A program made the translations under genes and the position numbers. Of a stretch of 41,912 nucleotides of DNA, positions 17,863 through 26,669 are shown one piece after another. Position 1 is the first letter of the stretch; each line of letters begins with the position of its first letter. Origin of the DNA: Isosphaeraceae bacterium (lineage in GTDB: Bacteria > Planctomycetota > Planctomycetia > Isosphaerales > Isosphaeraceae). The DNA is taken from NCBI GenBank assembly GCA_021324445.1, contig JAJPJC010000418.1:1-41912 (forward strand). Reading direction: 5' to 3'. The notes below the pieces were generated by a model. The model was not told where the DNA came from and ran no database searches. It saw only the letters and a list, made by a program, of their open reading frames with translations.

Positions 17863-18354
17863 ATGGCCGACACTGCGAGCGGGAAAGCCGCCACGACGAA
17901 TGTCTCGCGCGAGCAGTTGATCGAGCTGCTCAACCAGGACCTCGCACGCGAATACCAGGCGATCATCGCCTACGTCGTGTATTCGCAGGTGCTCAAAGGT
18001 CCCCAGTACATGAATATCGCCGACGAGTTGGAGCAGCACGCCAAGCAGGAATTGCAGCATGCGATGACGATCGCCAAGCAGATCGACTACCTCGGCGGCA
18101 TGCCGACGGTGACGCCCAAGCCGGTCAAGACCTCGGAGAAGGCCGAAGAGATGCTTCGCTTCGACCTGGACAACGAGAACGAGACGGTCCGCAACTATCG
18201 CGAGCGGGTGCGGCAGTGCGAGGTCCTCTGCGAATACGCCTTGGCGGAACAGATCCGCGGCATCCTGGTCAACGAACAGGAGCACCAGATCGACCTGGCG
18301 ACCGCGCTGGGCGTGGAGGTGCCCGACGTCACCAGGCCCGAGGAGCGGGCCTGA
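17863..18354 (+). CDS. Ferritin-like di-iron protein (bacterioferritin family)
   Basis: 163 residues from ATG 17863, preceded by CAGGAGAATCCC; the frame is open 27 codons further up but that part is not protein-like. A four-helix bundle with di-iron ligands is visible: Glu30 in AREYQAIIAY, ExxH at 63-66 (QELQHA), and a second ExxH at 138-141 (NEQEHQ), with further Glu in helix 3-4 (ERVRQCEVLCEYALAEQI). This fits bacterioferritin/ferritin-like proteins that oxidise and store iron or handle peroxide. It lacks an obvious haem Met motif. Likely a stand-alone transcript, with a terminator-like hairpin after it. Confidence 0.85.
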   Translation: MADTASGKAATTNVSREQLIELLNQDLAREYQAIIAYVVYSQVLKGPQYMNIADELEQHAKQELQHAMTIAKQIDYLGGMPTVTPKPVKTSEKAEEMLRFDLDNENETVRNYRERVRQCEVLCEYALAEQIRGILVNEQEHQIDLATALGVEVPDVTRPEERA

Positions 18355-18412
18355 GCCAGGAATCGAGGGATCTCCCCAATCGCCGGCCTGACCGAGCGAG
18401 TCGCACAAAATG

Positions 18413-18444
18413 GCCAGCCCAAGGGGAATCAACCTGGCTTTTTT
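18413..18444 (+). terminator. Candidate intrinsic terminator after the ferritin-like gene
   Basis: GCCAG (18413-18417) and CTGGC (18434-18438) can pair over a 16-base loop, followed directly by TTTTTT (18439-18444). The stem is short, but the T-run and the position 60 bases after the stop fit. Confidence 0.45.
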
Positions 18445-19118
18445 GGGGAGGAGTCGGCAGAATGGGTTATCCCGACATACCCATCGGCCCGGATCCTGTG
18501 AATTGCCGGCCTCCCAGAAGTGACCTAGGCTTCTTTGGGAGATCCTTCTGGGGACTCCCACCAATCATCCCGATTTGGTTGAGATCACTGTTGCTCGGTA
18601 AAGCGTGTTGGTCCGGTTTGCGAGTACCGATTGCAAGAAGCCATGGTTGAGGGACAGCGGCGACGCCGAGTGCGCGGTGGCGGAATCCAGGCCGAGCCTG
18701 GGCCATCGAGCACTGCCCGAGCATCCGGCGATGGTGATGCAGGGGCTCCTCTCTCCTCACAAAGACGCGGGCGCAATTCTCCATGATTCTCTCGCTCTGG
18801 TGTCTGATCCCCTGGTGCGGCGTGCAAACGGATCCGGCGGATCTGCATCCCATCTTGACCCAGGAGAACGCCGGCTTCCCTCAGTCCAGTTCCCTGGGGA
18901 GCGGCCGGGATCCGATCGGGCCCCAGATCAGCATGGCCCGGCGCTCGGTCGATCGGCGAGTGGAGCGGATCGGCGCGTCGTTGCAGCCACGTGGGGATCG
19001 CGAATCCTTGCGCGTCGATTGACGGCGTTCCCCTCTGCCGTGAGGATCCTTGTTTCGGCCCGGTCTTCTCGGTGCATGACCCTGCCGAACCAGGGGGAGC
19101 CGGAACCCGGTGGGCCCG
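18445..19118. other. Gene-poor stretch
   Basis: About 670 bases between the terminator-like hairpin and the end of the phosphoesterase. Short frames exist on both strands (for example 18783-19022 plus, beginning MILSLWCLIPWCGVQ), but none shows a recognisable family or a ribosome site I trust. Possibly decayed sequence. Confidence 0.5.
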
Positions 19119-19982
19119 TCACCGGGCCGGCGCCGGGTCCGGAGCGTTGTCCTGGCGCGCGGCCACTTCGGGGCGGGGCGGCAGGCCGAGGGCCTGGCGC
19201 GGTGGCCGCGATGCCGGCGCGGTTTCCGCCGCGGGCGGCGAAAGCAGGGAGACCTCGAGGATGCGGAAGGGGGGTCGGTCGGGGTAGGTCTTGCGGAGCA
19301 GGGGCAGGGCCACGTTGTAGACGGGCACTCCCGCGGCGGTGTGGCCCTCGGGACAGCCGTTGTGCGCATGCCCATGGACCACGGCCGTGACGGGATAGCG
19401 GTTCAGGGGGTCCTCCAGGCGGCTGCATCCCAGGAACGGGAAGATCTCGACCGGCTCATTCTCGACCGTTCCCCGGATCGGGGCGTAATGCAGGATCGCG
19501 ATGCGGCGGTCGGTCCGCAGGCGAGCCAGGGCCGACTCGAGCTTCATGGCCTCGTGGATCGCCTCCTGGACAAAGCCCTTGATGACCGGCTCGCCCCAGG
19601 CGCCGAGGGTTCCGCGACCGAAACCGCCGGCAAAGCCCTTGGCCCCGGCGAAGCCGATCCCACGCACCTCGACGGCATCGCCGTCGAGCATGATGACGCC
19701 GGAGTCGACGAGGACCCGCCGGACGTCCTGCTCGCGTCCCGACTCGAAGTCGTGGTTGCCCAGTACGGCGATGGTCGGCAGCTTGGCGCCGCCGGCCATC
19801 TCCTTGACCAGGACTTCGGCCTCCTCCGTCAGGCCATAGTCGGTCAGGTCGCCGCAGATCAGCAGGATGTCGGCCAGCTCGGCGGCGGCACGGAACAGGG
19901 GCTGGAACTGGCCCTGCGACTTCTTGCTGCAATGCAGGTCCCCCAGGGCGGCCACGCGCACGACGGTATCCGGATTGGGCAT
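19119..19982 (-). CDS. Calcineurin-like metallophosphoesterase
   Basis: 287 residues from ATG 19982, chosen because GGAGGCGGG precedes it closely and MPNPDTVVRVAALGDLH begins the domain; the frame is open upstream but unlike protein. All five metallophosphoesterase blocks are present: GDLHC (Asp15, His17), GDLTDYG (Asp45), GNHDFE (Asn76, His77), the HYAPI His, and VHGHAHNG. Two metal ions in such sites hydrolyse phosphomono- or diesters; the substrate cannot be told. The C-terminus is a proline/alanine-rich low-complexity tail of about 40 residues. It is cytoplasmic (no signal). It diverges from the nucleotidyltransferase-like gene, their starts being about 165 bases apart, so they may share control. 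Confidence 0.9.
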   Translation of the reverse strand: MPNPDTVVRVAALGDLHCSKKSQGQFQPLFRAAAELADILLICGDLTDYGLTEEAEVLVKEMAGGAKLPTIAVLGNHDFESGREQDVRRVLVDSGVIMLDGDAVEVRGIGFAGAKGFAGGFGRGTLGAWGEPVIKGFVQEAIHEAMKLESALARLRTDRRIAILHYAPIRGTVENEPVEIFPFLGCSRLEDPLNRYPVTAVVHGHAHNGCPEGHTAAGVPVYNVALPLLRKTYPDRPPFRILEVSLLSPPAAETAPASRPPRQALGLPPRPEVAARQDNAPDPAPAR

Positions 19983-20146
19983 CTCCCGCCTCCTTGGTTG
20001 GTGGGAATCTCTCCCCGGCGGCGATCCACGGGGCTCAGCCCGACGATGGGATTCGGCAAGGCGCGTGCCCAACCGGCATCCGCTTTGCAACGGTTCTGGC
20101 CGTGTCGTGGGACGAACGGTTCCCCTTCCAGCCCGAAGGACCGCGC

Positions 20147-20944
20147 GTGCAGCCCAGACCCGCCGAACTCGATCAAGGGTCGCGCGATTTCTACGTCCGC
20201 ACACTGACTGTGCTCAACGAGGCGGAGGTCCCGTACCTGGTGGGCGGGGCCTATGCCCTGGCCTGGCTGGCGGGGATCGAACGGCACACCAAGGATATGG
20301 ACGTCTTCGTCCGGGAGAGCGACCGCGACCGGACCCTCCGGGCGCTGGAAGCGGCCGGCTATCGGACCGAGGTCACGTTCCCCCACTGGCTGGCCAAGGC
20401 CTGGATCGTCGAGCGGTTCGTCGACGTGATCTACCGGTCCGGCAACGGCGTGGCCGCGGTCGACGACGAGTGGTTCGCGCAGGCGATCGAGGCCGAGGTC
20501 TTCGACATCCCGGTGCGGCTCTGCGCACCGGAGGAGATCATCTGGTCGAAGGGGTACGTCCTGGAGCGCGAGCGGTTCGACGGCGCCGACATCGCCCACC
20601 TGATCCGCTCCCGCGGCCCGGACCTGGACTGGCATCGCCTGCTCTACCGCTTCGCGACTCACTGGCGCGTGCTGCTGGCCCACCTGGTCCTCTTCGGCTT
20701 CATCTATCCCGGCGAGCGCGACGCGGTGCCGGCCTGGGTCATCCGGGAGTTATCGGACCGCCTCCGCCAGGAAGCCGATGAGCCGGCGCCGGCGGAGCGC
20801 GTCTGCCAGGGGACGTTTCTGTCGCGCGAGCAATACCTGGTCGACGTCGGCATCTGGGGCTACGAGGACGCCCGGCTCAAACCCCGCGGGCCGATGACCG
20901 CCGAGGAGATCACGCACTGGACGGCCGCCATCGCGGGGAAGTGA
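20147..20944 (+). CDS. Nucleotidyltransferase-fold protein
   Basis: 265 residues from GTG 20147, chosen for the GAAGGA ribosome site six bases upstream; GTG at 20102 is an alternative and the frame is open to 19994. The first 60 residues show the minimal nucleotidyltransferase pattern: VPYLVGGAYALAWLAG then RHTKDMDVFV (Asp50, Asp52), as in AbiEii/MNT-type enzymes. The rest is helical (APEEIIWSKGYVLERERFDGA split by charged residues; FATHWRVLLAHLVLFGF) and resembles substrate-binding regions of that fold. It could modify a small molecule or RNA, or be the toxin half of a pair, but no partner gene follows, so no such claim is made. Confidence 0.75.
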   Translation: MQPRPAELDQGSRDFYVRTLTVLNEAEVPYLVGGAYALAWLAGIERHTKDMDVFVRESDRDRTLRALEAAGYRTEVTFPHWLAKAWIVERFVDVIYRSGNGVAAVDDEWFAQAIEAEVFDIPVRLCAPEEIIWSKGYVLERERFDGADIAHLIRSRGPDLDWHRLLYRFATHWRVLLAHLVLFGFIYPGERDAVPAWVIRELSDRLRQEADEPAPAERVCQGTFLSREQYLVDVGIWGYEDARLKPRGPMTAEEITHWTAAIAGK

Positions 20945-21407
20945 CTGAGCTCATCTGCCCGTGGGTACTCGCGTCCAGGATCAGCGGCGGCGGAGGCGGC
21001 TCGGCAGTCTCGGCCTCAGGCTTTGGCCTTGGTTTGCTCTTTGCCAAGCTTGATACCCAGCTTCTGGAACAGTCGGTTATGCCGCCCTGCGGCACCCGGT
21101 ATGATGAAAATGGAGCCCCCTTGTGGTAGTCTGGGATCGGGCGGTGGGCGTCGGGTCCGAGGTCGTGAGATGCCTGGAGCCTTTGAGCCCGCGGAACAGT
21201 CTGACCTGGACGTCGCCCCGTACCCGGTATTGTCGCCCCCGCGAAAGCGGGTGAGCACGGGGAGCAGACTGCCTTCCACTGCGACGTCCTCCGGCGACCC
21301 CCTCCCAGATCTCGACCGCGTCGGCGGAACGGCATCGGGGGACAGCTATCCATTCTTTGTATCAACAAGTTAACCTCCATACCGCTATGGGGGTCTGGGG
21401 GTAGTGT
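20945..21407. other. Gene-poor stretch with a palindromic repeat
   Basis: Nothing here has convincing coding character. On the minus strand a frame ends with LFQKLGIKLGKEQTKAKA (about 21016-21070), which may be the decayed tail of some protein but matches nothing I can name. The REP-like palindrome at 21216-21262 and the AT-rich TTTGTATCAACAAGTTAACC (about 21355-21375) lie inside. Confidence 0.4.
21216..21262. repeat. REP-like palindrome with CCCGC-GAAA-GCGGG core
   Basis: CCCGC (21238-21242), loop GAAA, GCGGG (21247-21251) is a perfect hairpin with a GNRA loop, and outer arms CCCCGT (21216-21221) and ACGGGG (21257-21262) are also complementary. The core matches the CCCGCGAAAGCGGG extragenic palindromes widespread in Proteobacteria and other groups. 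Confidence 0.5.
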
Positions 21408-21488
21408 TCACTCGCCCCCACAATTCCCTCTGGGATTTTCGGAGCAGACTCTCAGGGCGCTGGCTTGGTCGTCGGTCAACTCGATCAT
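21408..21488 (-). pseudogene. Truncated small protein, antitoxin-like N-terminus
   Basis: ATG at 21488 has an excellent ribosome site (GGAGGTGACC) and encodes MIELTDDQASALR, the usual opening of a short planctomycete protein family (about 60-80 residues) that normally continues with a PPRVVDP-like segment and resembles antitoxins. Here the frame leaves the family after about 13 residues and stops at 26 residues, so the gene is broken. It lies just upstream, on the same strand, of nothing intact. Confidence 0.4.
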
Positions 21489-21541
21489 GGTCACCTCCCT
21501 GAAGGAATCCGACCAGATCCCAGGCCGCAGCATGGGGCCGG

Positions 21542-23779
21542 TCATTTCCCCGCGCGATTGGGGATCTCGAGCAAGGCATCCCCGGTGCCGACGTTGCCGG
21601 CCGCGTCGGTGGCCTTGACCATGAGCAGGTGCGTCCCCGGCTTGAGGTCGGGCAGGGACAGGGTAATCGTTTCTCGGAGCGAGTCGAAGAGGCCGTCGTC
21701 GGGGAAGATCGGCGTCCAGGGGCCGCCGTCGGTCGTCGATTCCGCCTTCACCAGCCGGGTCAACTCGTCCTGGAGCACGATGGTCGCCCCACCCGGTTTG
21801 GGTGTGATCCGGACGTGCGGCGGGTCGTGGTCGACGAGGAAGGTGAGGCTCTCGCGATCGCGGGTGAGGACCTCGTCGGGGCTGTTGGACGGCCGGTCGC
21901 TGGCGAGGACCTTCACGCGATAGGACCCAGAAGGGAACGCGGTGGTGTCCCAGGCGAAGGAGCGCTCGTGGACCGGTTCCTCGTTGAGCTTGATCCAGTC
22001 GGGCCAGCCATCCTTGCGCACGCTGACGGTGAAGTCCAGGTCGTCGTCGTTGGGATCGGTCGCGTCCCAGCGGAGATTCAGCCGGACTTGGCGGACGGTG
22101 CCGTCGGCGGCGCTGACGTCCGGGACATCCACGCGGTTGAGCTCCGGCGCGAGGTTGGCGGTGCGGAAGCTCAGCGCGACCGACCGCAGCTCGGGGGTGT
22201 TTCGGGGGTCGGTGGTTGCCAGCTTGACCCGATACTGGACGAAGCGGCCTGGCGGTGCGGCGACCGTCGCAGCGGCCGAGTCGGTCTGTTCGGTCGACCA
22301 ATCCGACCACGTCTCATCAGGCTCGCCGACGTTCCCCGTCCGGGCCTGGATCGTGACGCTCGTCCCGGGCGGTTGCTCGGCACGCCAGGTCAGGGAACCG
22401 AAGCGGCTGACCAGCTTGGTGTCGTGGACGTCGGAGACCAGGCGGCCCTCGCGCGCGAAGTCCGCGGAGAGCCGGAGCACCGACCCGGGATCCCCGGTGC
22501 CGATCAGGACGCCGCCACCGGGCTCGGCCAGCAGCGCGAGGACCTGGCCGCGGTCCAGCTTGGCGATCGGCGCCGACTCGTTGCCCCGGTCGCGGACCTC
22601 GTAGAGCTGGCCCTCGGGTCCGGTCCCGACCAGGAGCCGGTCGCCGACCCGGGCCAGGGCATGGATCAGCGCCTTGACCCGGAGCACTTCCCGCGGCACG
22701 CCGTCGGCATCGAGGCGGTAGACCGCATTATCGCCCGGGGCGATCGGCCGAGGCGCGGCCGAACCCCCCGGGGGCGTCCGCGGAGGCTGGGATCGGGCGG
22801 CCGCCCCGCGCGGGGACGGGCCCTGGACCAGGCGGACCACTGGCGCGCCGTCTTCCTCCTCGAAGCCGGCGACCCGGCGGGCCGGCAGACCGTCCAGGGC
22901 AGACGGCGATCGCTCCCGGGTGAGGAACAGCGAGTTCCGCGTGCCGGCCCCGCCGCCGGCTTCCGCCGCCGTGCCTGCATAGAGGGCACCGTCGGGAGCG
23001 ATCAGGAGCGTGCGCACCTCGGCCTGAGGGGCGTCGAAGAGGATCCTCGCCTTGCCGCCGGGAGCGACGCGGTAAATCAATCCCTCGCCGTCGCTGCCGG
23101 CGTAGACCGAGCCGTCGGGCCCCAGGGCCACGCAGAGCAGGTGGGTCGCCTTGCTGTCGTACAGCAGCGACCACCGGCCCTCCGGGGACCGCTTCCACAA
23201 CTGGCCATTCGGGCCGGTGGCCGCGAACAGGTTGCCGTGCGCGTCGGCCGCGAGGTCCCAGATGTACTGGACCTTCGGGTCGGGCCGCGACGCCGGATGC
23301 TTCGGGTCCGACAGGTTCACAACCTGACCGGTTGGACCCGTCCCGGCGAAGATCGTGCCGTCCCGGCAGACCACCAGGGCCAGGGCCTGGGAATCCGGGG
23401 AATCGAAGAGGATGTTCCAGGCGGCATCGGGCTTCGGCCCGCGCCGAAAGATCAGTCCCGAGTCGCCGGTGGCCGCCAGCAGGACGTCCTCGCGCGTCCG
23501 CGCCAGGTCCCAGACTCGCCCGGCACTCAAGGAGCCCACGGCAGTGACCGCCTGCGCCAGCCGGACACGCCCATTGTCCGAAACGACGACGCTCTCCCGG
23601 TGGCACTTGGTGAAGGCCGCCGGCCCTTCCTGACGCCAGGTTTCCACCTTGGCCAGCGCGCGGTTCGCCAGGAACCCCGCGGGGCCCAGTCCCAACCCGA
23701 CCCCTAGCCCGATTGCGGCGAGCCGGACCCAGACCATCCTGACGGGACGGACCCGCGGGGCAGACCCTCGGTGGCGCAT
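21542..23779 (-). CDS. Membrane-anchored seven-bladed beta-propeller protein with Ig-like C-terminus
   Basis: 745 residues from ATG 23779 (GAGGATCGTC upstream). A single N-terminal helix (VWVRLAAIGLGVGLGLGPAGFLA) anchors or exports it. Residues about 75-465 contain seven repeats ending in a similar strand pair: LLAATGDSGLIFR, IFAGTGPTGQVVNL, LFAATGPNGQLWKR, VYAGSDGEGLIYRV, LYAGTAAEAGG, LLVGTGPEGQLYEV and VLIGTGDPGSVLRL. Seven such units fit one closed propeller. A proline/arginine-rich insert (about 360-400) interrupts blade 5-6. The C-terminal ~270 residues look like FN3/Ig modules (LNLRWDATDPNDDDLDFTV, YRVKVLASDRPSN, LLMVKATDAAGNVG). It is probably periplasmic. It follows the SpoIVB-type gene by 112 bases on the same strand, so the two likely form an operon, the propeller perhaps being the sensor or a substrate platform of the peptidase. 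Confidence 0.8.
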   Translation of the reverse strand: MRHRGSAPRVRPVRMVWVRLAAIGLGVGLGLGPAGFLANRALAKVETWRQEGPAAFTKCHRESVVVSDNGRVRLAQAVTAVGSLSAGRVWDLARTREDVLLAATGDSGLIFRRGPKPDAAWNILFDSPDSQALALVVCRDGTIFAGTGPTGQVVNLSDPKHPASRPDPKVQYIWDLAADAHGNLFAATGPNGQLWKRSPEGRWSLLYDSKATHLLCVALGPDGSVYAGSDGEGLIYRVAPGGKARILFDAPQAEVRTLLIAPDGALYAGTAAEAGGGAGTRNSLFLTRERSPSALDGLPARRVAGFEEEDGAPVVRLVQGPSPRGAAARSQPPRTPPGGSAAPRPIAPGDNAVYRLDADGVPREVLRVKALIHALARVGDRLLVGTGPEGQLYEVRDRGNESAPIAKLDRGQVLALLAEPGGGVLIGTGDPGSVLRLSADFAREGRLVSDVHDTKLVSRFGSLTWRAEQPPGTSVTIQARTGNVGEPDETWSDWSTEQTDSAAATVAAPPGRFVQYRVKLATTDPRNTPELRSVALSFRTANLAPELNRVDVPDVSAADGTVRQVRLNLRWDATDPNDDDLDFTVSVRKDGWPDWIKLNEEPVHERSFAWDTTAFPSGSYRVKVLASDRPSNSPDEVLTRDRESLTFLVDHDPPHVRITPKPGGATIVLQDELTRLVKAESTTDGGPWTPIFPDDGLFDSLRETITLSLPDLKPGTHLLMVKATDAAGNVGTGDALLEIPNRAGK

Positions 23780-23891
23780 GACGATCCTCGTTGTTCTCGC
23801 GAGGGGGCCGGGGCACGGAAGCTCGCCCGGATTCGATCCGACCCGATCCGCGCGGTCTCTCGCCGTGCGGTCCGGACCGGCCGCCTCAACG

Positions 23892-25790
23892 CTACAACGA
23901 TACCGACAGTCCCGCGTCCTTGGCCACGGTGAACCGGAGCGTGTGCATGCCCTCGACGACCCAGCTCGTGATCGCGGCCTGGACCATGTCGGACCGGATC
24001 GGCGCCACCGGGACCTCCCGCTTCGAGGCAAACACGGCCCGGACGCTGCCGGGCAGATTGGGCAGGGCTTGTCCCTGGATCGAGACACCGCGCTCCGGCG
24101 AGGGGACGTGCAGATACACCGCGGTGCGCTTCGGCTCGGTCTGAACCCGCAGGCTGCGGAGCACGCCCTCCAGGTCGCGGGGCTCCATCAAGGCCGGGTC
24201 GTTGCGGAAGGTCCGGCGGATGCTGTTGGCCGCGTCGCAGAAGACCGCCTCGTGCGCGCCCTCCGGGAAGTCGGCCGGGATCGCCAGCGCCAGCTCGAGC
24301 GTCTCGCGCTGCCCCTTGTGGGGCTTGAGTGTGACCAATGCCTTGAGGTCATGGCCGGGTTCGACGGTGTCTGAGACCAGCCGGACCGACTCGATCACCG
24401 CCACCCGGCGACCCGGCTCGATCTGGACTTCGCAGTCGATCGCCTCGATCCGGACCGGTGCCATCGAGTTGCGGACCAGGATGTTCACCAGCGAAGCCAC
24501 CGGGCTGAATAACGCCGCGGCACCCATGGGGCCGGTGTATCGAGGGCCGCTGAAGGTGTCCGATAAGCTGATTGGCTCGCGATCCTTCAAGCGGACCGTG
24601 GCATTGAACCGGGCCGTCAGCTCGTCCGGCAGGTTGCCCTCGGTATCGATGGCATTGGTCAACACGGAGAGGATCAACGTCGGCAGGAGCATCGGCTCGC
24701 GGACGATCCGGACGCGATACGTATGGTCGTCGGCATAGCGACTGGTCTTGACGCGAACGCTCATGGGCAGCAGGTCGGGCTGGGGACCGATCCGGCCGGC
24801 GACGCTGGTGCTGACGTCGGTATCGATGACGCCCACCACCTTCAAGGGCGAGCCCATCTTCATGCTGACGCTGGCGCGCGGATAGACCGTGTGGATATAG
24901 CCGGTCATCATCGGCAGCTCGCAGGCGCCCAGGCTGAACATGGGATGGCCGAAGCCGTAGACGCGATTCCCCTCGACGTGAGTGACCGTGCCGATCCCCG
25001 AGAGGTCGAAATCGCCCAGGACCAGGCCGATGCTCAACGGCGCGCCGGCGACCAGGGGCTTCTCGCCCTCCTCGCGGATGATCCGGTCCGGCGCCGCCCC
25101 TCCCGCCATCGGCGCCATGCCGATCCCGCGCAGGCGATCGCTGAGCAGGCTCAGCGCGCGGGGGCTGAAACCCGAGGCGGCCAGCGGCGTGACGATCGGC
25201 GTCATGCCCGCCATCCCGCCACCCGCGACCGGTACCGGCAGGCTCGAAAGCGCCGGGCTAGGCTCCTCGTTCGCCAGGCCGTCGATCCAGGGAGTCACCG
25301 GCAAGAGCGCCGCCTCGTACTTGCCACGGCGGCCCTGCCGCGACTCGACCGCGATCCGGCGATCGTTCGAGCGCACGTACTGGATCATCTGCTGGAAGGG
25401 CGTTACGCCGGCGATTGGGTCCTTGGCGAACTCCCAGGCGAACGCCACCGCCCCCAGCAGTTTTCCTTCGATATAGATCGGACTCCCGCTCATCCCCTGG
25501 ATGATGCCGGCGTGCTCGAGATTGCAGCCCGTCAACCGGCAGAGCACCATGTCGCGGCCCGGGTTGACGTCCTTCATCACCCCCAGGACCTCGGCGCCGA
25601 ACTCTTCCAGCTTGGTGCCGACCATCACCGTGCGGCCCGTCCCCTTCATCCCCGGGCGGATGTCTTTGACATTCCAGTATGACCTGGGATCAGGCTCGCC
25701 CGCCCGCGCCCAGACCGCGGTCCCCAGTACGACCACCAGGGCCAGACCCTGGACGATCAGTCTGCTGCGACGATTGGATGAAGGCCGCAT
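23892..25790 (-). CDS. SpoIVB-type (S55) peptidase domain protein
   Basis: 632 residues from ATG 25790 (GGGGAGAATCCATCG upstream; the frame is open 48 codons further). A signal peptide or anchor (LIVQGLALVVVLGTAVWARA) is followed by the S55 domain: VKDIRPGMKGTGRTVM, the catalytic-serine block IIQGMSGSPIYIEGKLLGAV (Ser101/Ser103 region) and, further on, VYGFGHPMFSLG. In Bacillus SpoIVB this domain cleaves proteins across the spore membranes; here there is no sporulation context, and planctomycete and other Gram-negative genomes carry such proteins with unknown targets. The remaining ~330 residues are beta-rich and possibly a second sandwich domain (VRIVREPMLLPTLILSV, ETLELALAIPADFPEGAHE). It leads the operon with the propeller protein and has its own good promoter about 210 bases upstream. 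Confidence 0.85.
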   Translation of the reverse strand: MRPSSNRRSRLIVQGLALVVVLGTAVWARAGEPDPRSYWNVKDIRPGMKGTGRTVMVGTKLEEFGAEVLGVMKDVNPGRDMVLCRLTGCNLEHAGIIQGMSGSPIYIEGKLLGAVAFAWEFAKDPIAGVTPFQQMIQYVRSNDRRIAVESRQGRRGKYEAALLPVTPWIDGLANEEPSPALSSLPVPVAGGGMAGMTPIVTPLAASGFSPRALSLLSDRLRGIGMAPMAGGAAPDRIIREEGEKPLVAGAPLSIGLVLGDFDLSGIGTVTHVEGNRVYGFGHPMFSLGACELPMMTGYIHTVYPRASVSMKMGSPLKVVGVIDTDVSTSVAGRIGPQPDLLPMSVRVKTSRYADDHTYRVRIVREPMLLPTLILSVLTNAIDTEGNLPDELTARFNATVRLKDREPISLSDTFSGPRYTGPMGAAALFSPVASLVNILVRNSMAPVRIEAIDCEVQIEPGRRVAVIESVRLVSDTVEPGHDLKALVTLKPHKGQRETLELALAIPADFPEGAHEAVFCDAANSIRRTFRNDPALMEPRDLEGVLRSLRVQTEPKRTAVYLHVPSPERGVSIQGQALPNLPGSVRAVFASKREVPVAPIRSDMVQAAITSWVVEGMHTLRFTVAKDAGLSVSL

Positions 25791-26000
25791 CGATGGATTC
25801 TCCCCGGAACGGGTCGGACGGAAGCCGGACTGGTCCAGGAAGCGAACGCGGCCGGGAGAGGACGGGCAGACCGTTTCGTCGCGTGGACAGAGACTTGAAG
25901 CGAGACCAACACCATTCGCCGTCGAAGGGCGCAACCTTGCTCCGAATCAGTCCGAATCGATCCACACCGAAAGATCGGTTCCTTCCTGGATCACCTCAAC

Positions 26001-26029
26001 TAATAGTATAGCACAATCTTCATCGCGTC
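26001..26029 (-). promoter_or_regulatory. Candidate promoter for the SpoIVB/propeller operon
   Basis: On the minus strand TTGACG (26029-26024) precedes TATACT (26008-26003, spacer 15) or TACTAT (26006-26001, spacer 17). The region is the most AT-rich in this part of the window and lies about 210 bases before ATG 25790, leaving a long leader. Confidence 0.5.
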
Positions 26030-26070
26030 AACGAATAGTTTGCCCCGCTGCACACATTCATCATGGAATT

Positions 26071-26088
26071 GGCGCTTGCGGTAGCGCC
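26071..26088 (-). terminator. Hairpin after the kinase/membrane-protein pair
   Basis: GGCGCT-TGCGGT-AGCGCC is a perfect six-base stem about 42 bases past the stop of the membrane protein. There is no T-run, so a terminator role is only possible. Confidence 0.3.
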
Positions 26089-26129
26089 GTGGCGGCGGCG
26101 GTCGCCGGTTTTCCTCATCCCGGGAGGGT

Positions 26130-26669
26130 TTAGTCGCCGTCGGGGTCGTGGTCGAGCAGATAGCCGTTGTGGTGCGAATCGGCCGGTCGGAGGGTCTGGC
26201 GGAGGATCTCGATCCGCTGGTGAGCCATGGACCGCCGCTGACGTTGAGCATAGCGCCGGGTGGCCAGCCAATCGAACAGAGCCAGGACCAGCAGAGCGGG
26301 AAGGAGCAGGATGAGCCCGGTCCAGACCAGGACGAATCGGAGGTTGACGCGACTCAGGATCACGGGCTCGATCCAGGCGCCCGCCAGCGCTTGCCAGCCC
26401 TGGCGGACGCCTTCCTCCATCGGGAAGGCCGGAACCGAGGGGGGAATCCGCGAGCCTGCGAAGATGCCCACCGCGAGGATCAGCATGAGAGCGACGCCGA
26501 TCCAGCGCCGCAAGTCTTGGCGGGCGAAGTGCTTGCGGTCTTCGCTCGGGAGGCTCGGCTCGCGGGCGGCTCGCTCGAACCACTGGCGCGCGCCCAAGGC
26601 CACGGCGATCGCGGCCACGGCGATCGAGAGGACCAGGCTGCTCGTGGCCAGACTATTGGTCGTCTGCAT
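26130..26669 (-). CDS. Small integral membrane protein coupled to the Ser/Thr kinase
   Basis: 179 residues from ATG 26669, whose A is also the last base of the kinase stop (TGATG), so translation is probably coupled. Three hydrophobic helices are seen: TSSLVLSIAVAAIAVALGA, GVALMLILAVGIFAGS and FVLVWTGLILLLPALLVLAL. Between helices 2 and 3 lies an amphipathic loop of about 40 residues; the C-terminal ~50 residues are basic then acidic (RRYAQRQRRSMAHQRIEILR, ending DHDPDGD). No family recognised. The coupling suggests it is a partner or substrate of the kinase. Confidence 0.7.
   Translation of the reverse strand: MQTTNSLATSSLVLSIAVAAIAVALGARQWFERAAREPSLPSEDRKHFARQDLRRWIGVALMLILAVGIFAGSRIPPSVPAFPMEEGVRQGWQALAGAWIEPVILSRVNLRFVLVWTGLILLLPALLVLALFDWLATRRYAQRQRRSMAHQRIEILRQTLRPADSHHNGYLLDHDPDGD

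Noticed and set aside
16080..18650. Long plus-strand frame of about 850 codons
   Set aside because: Antisense to the HAD/HerA gene and crossing the ferritin gene in another frame; composition typical of high-GC shadow frames.
21629..23707. Long plus-strand frame of about 690 codons
   Set aside because: Antisense shadow of the propeller protein, whose repeats are clear on the minus strand.
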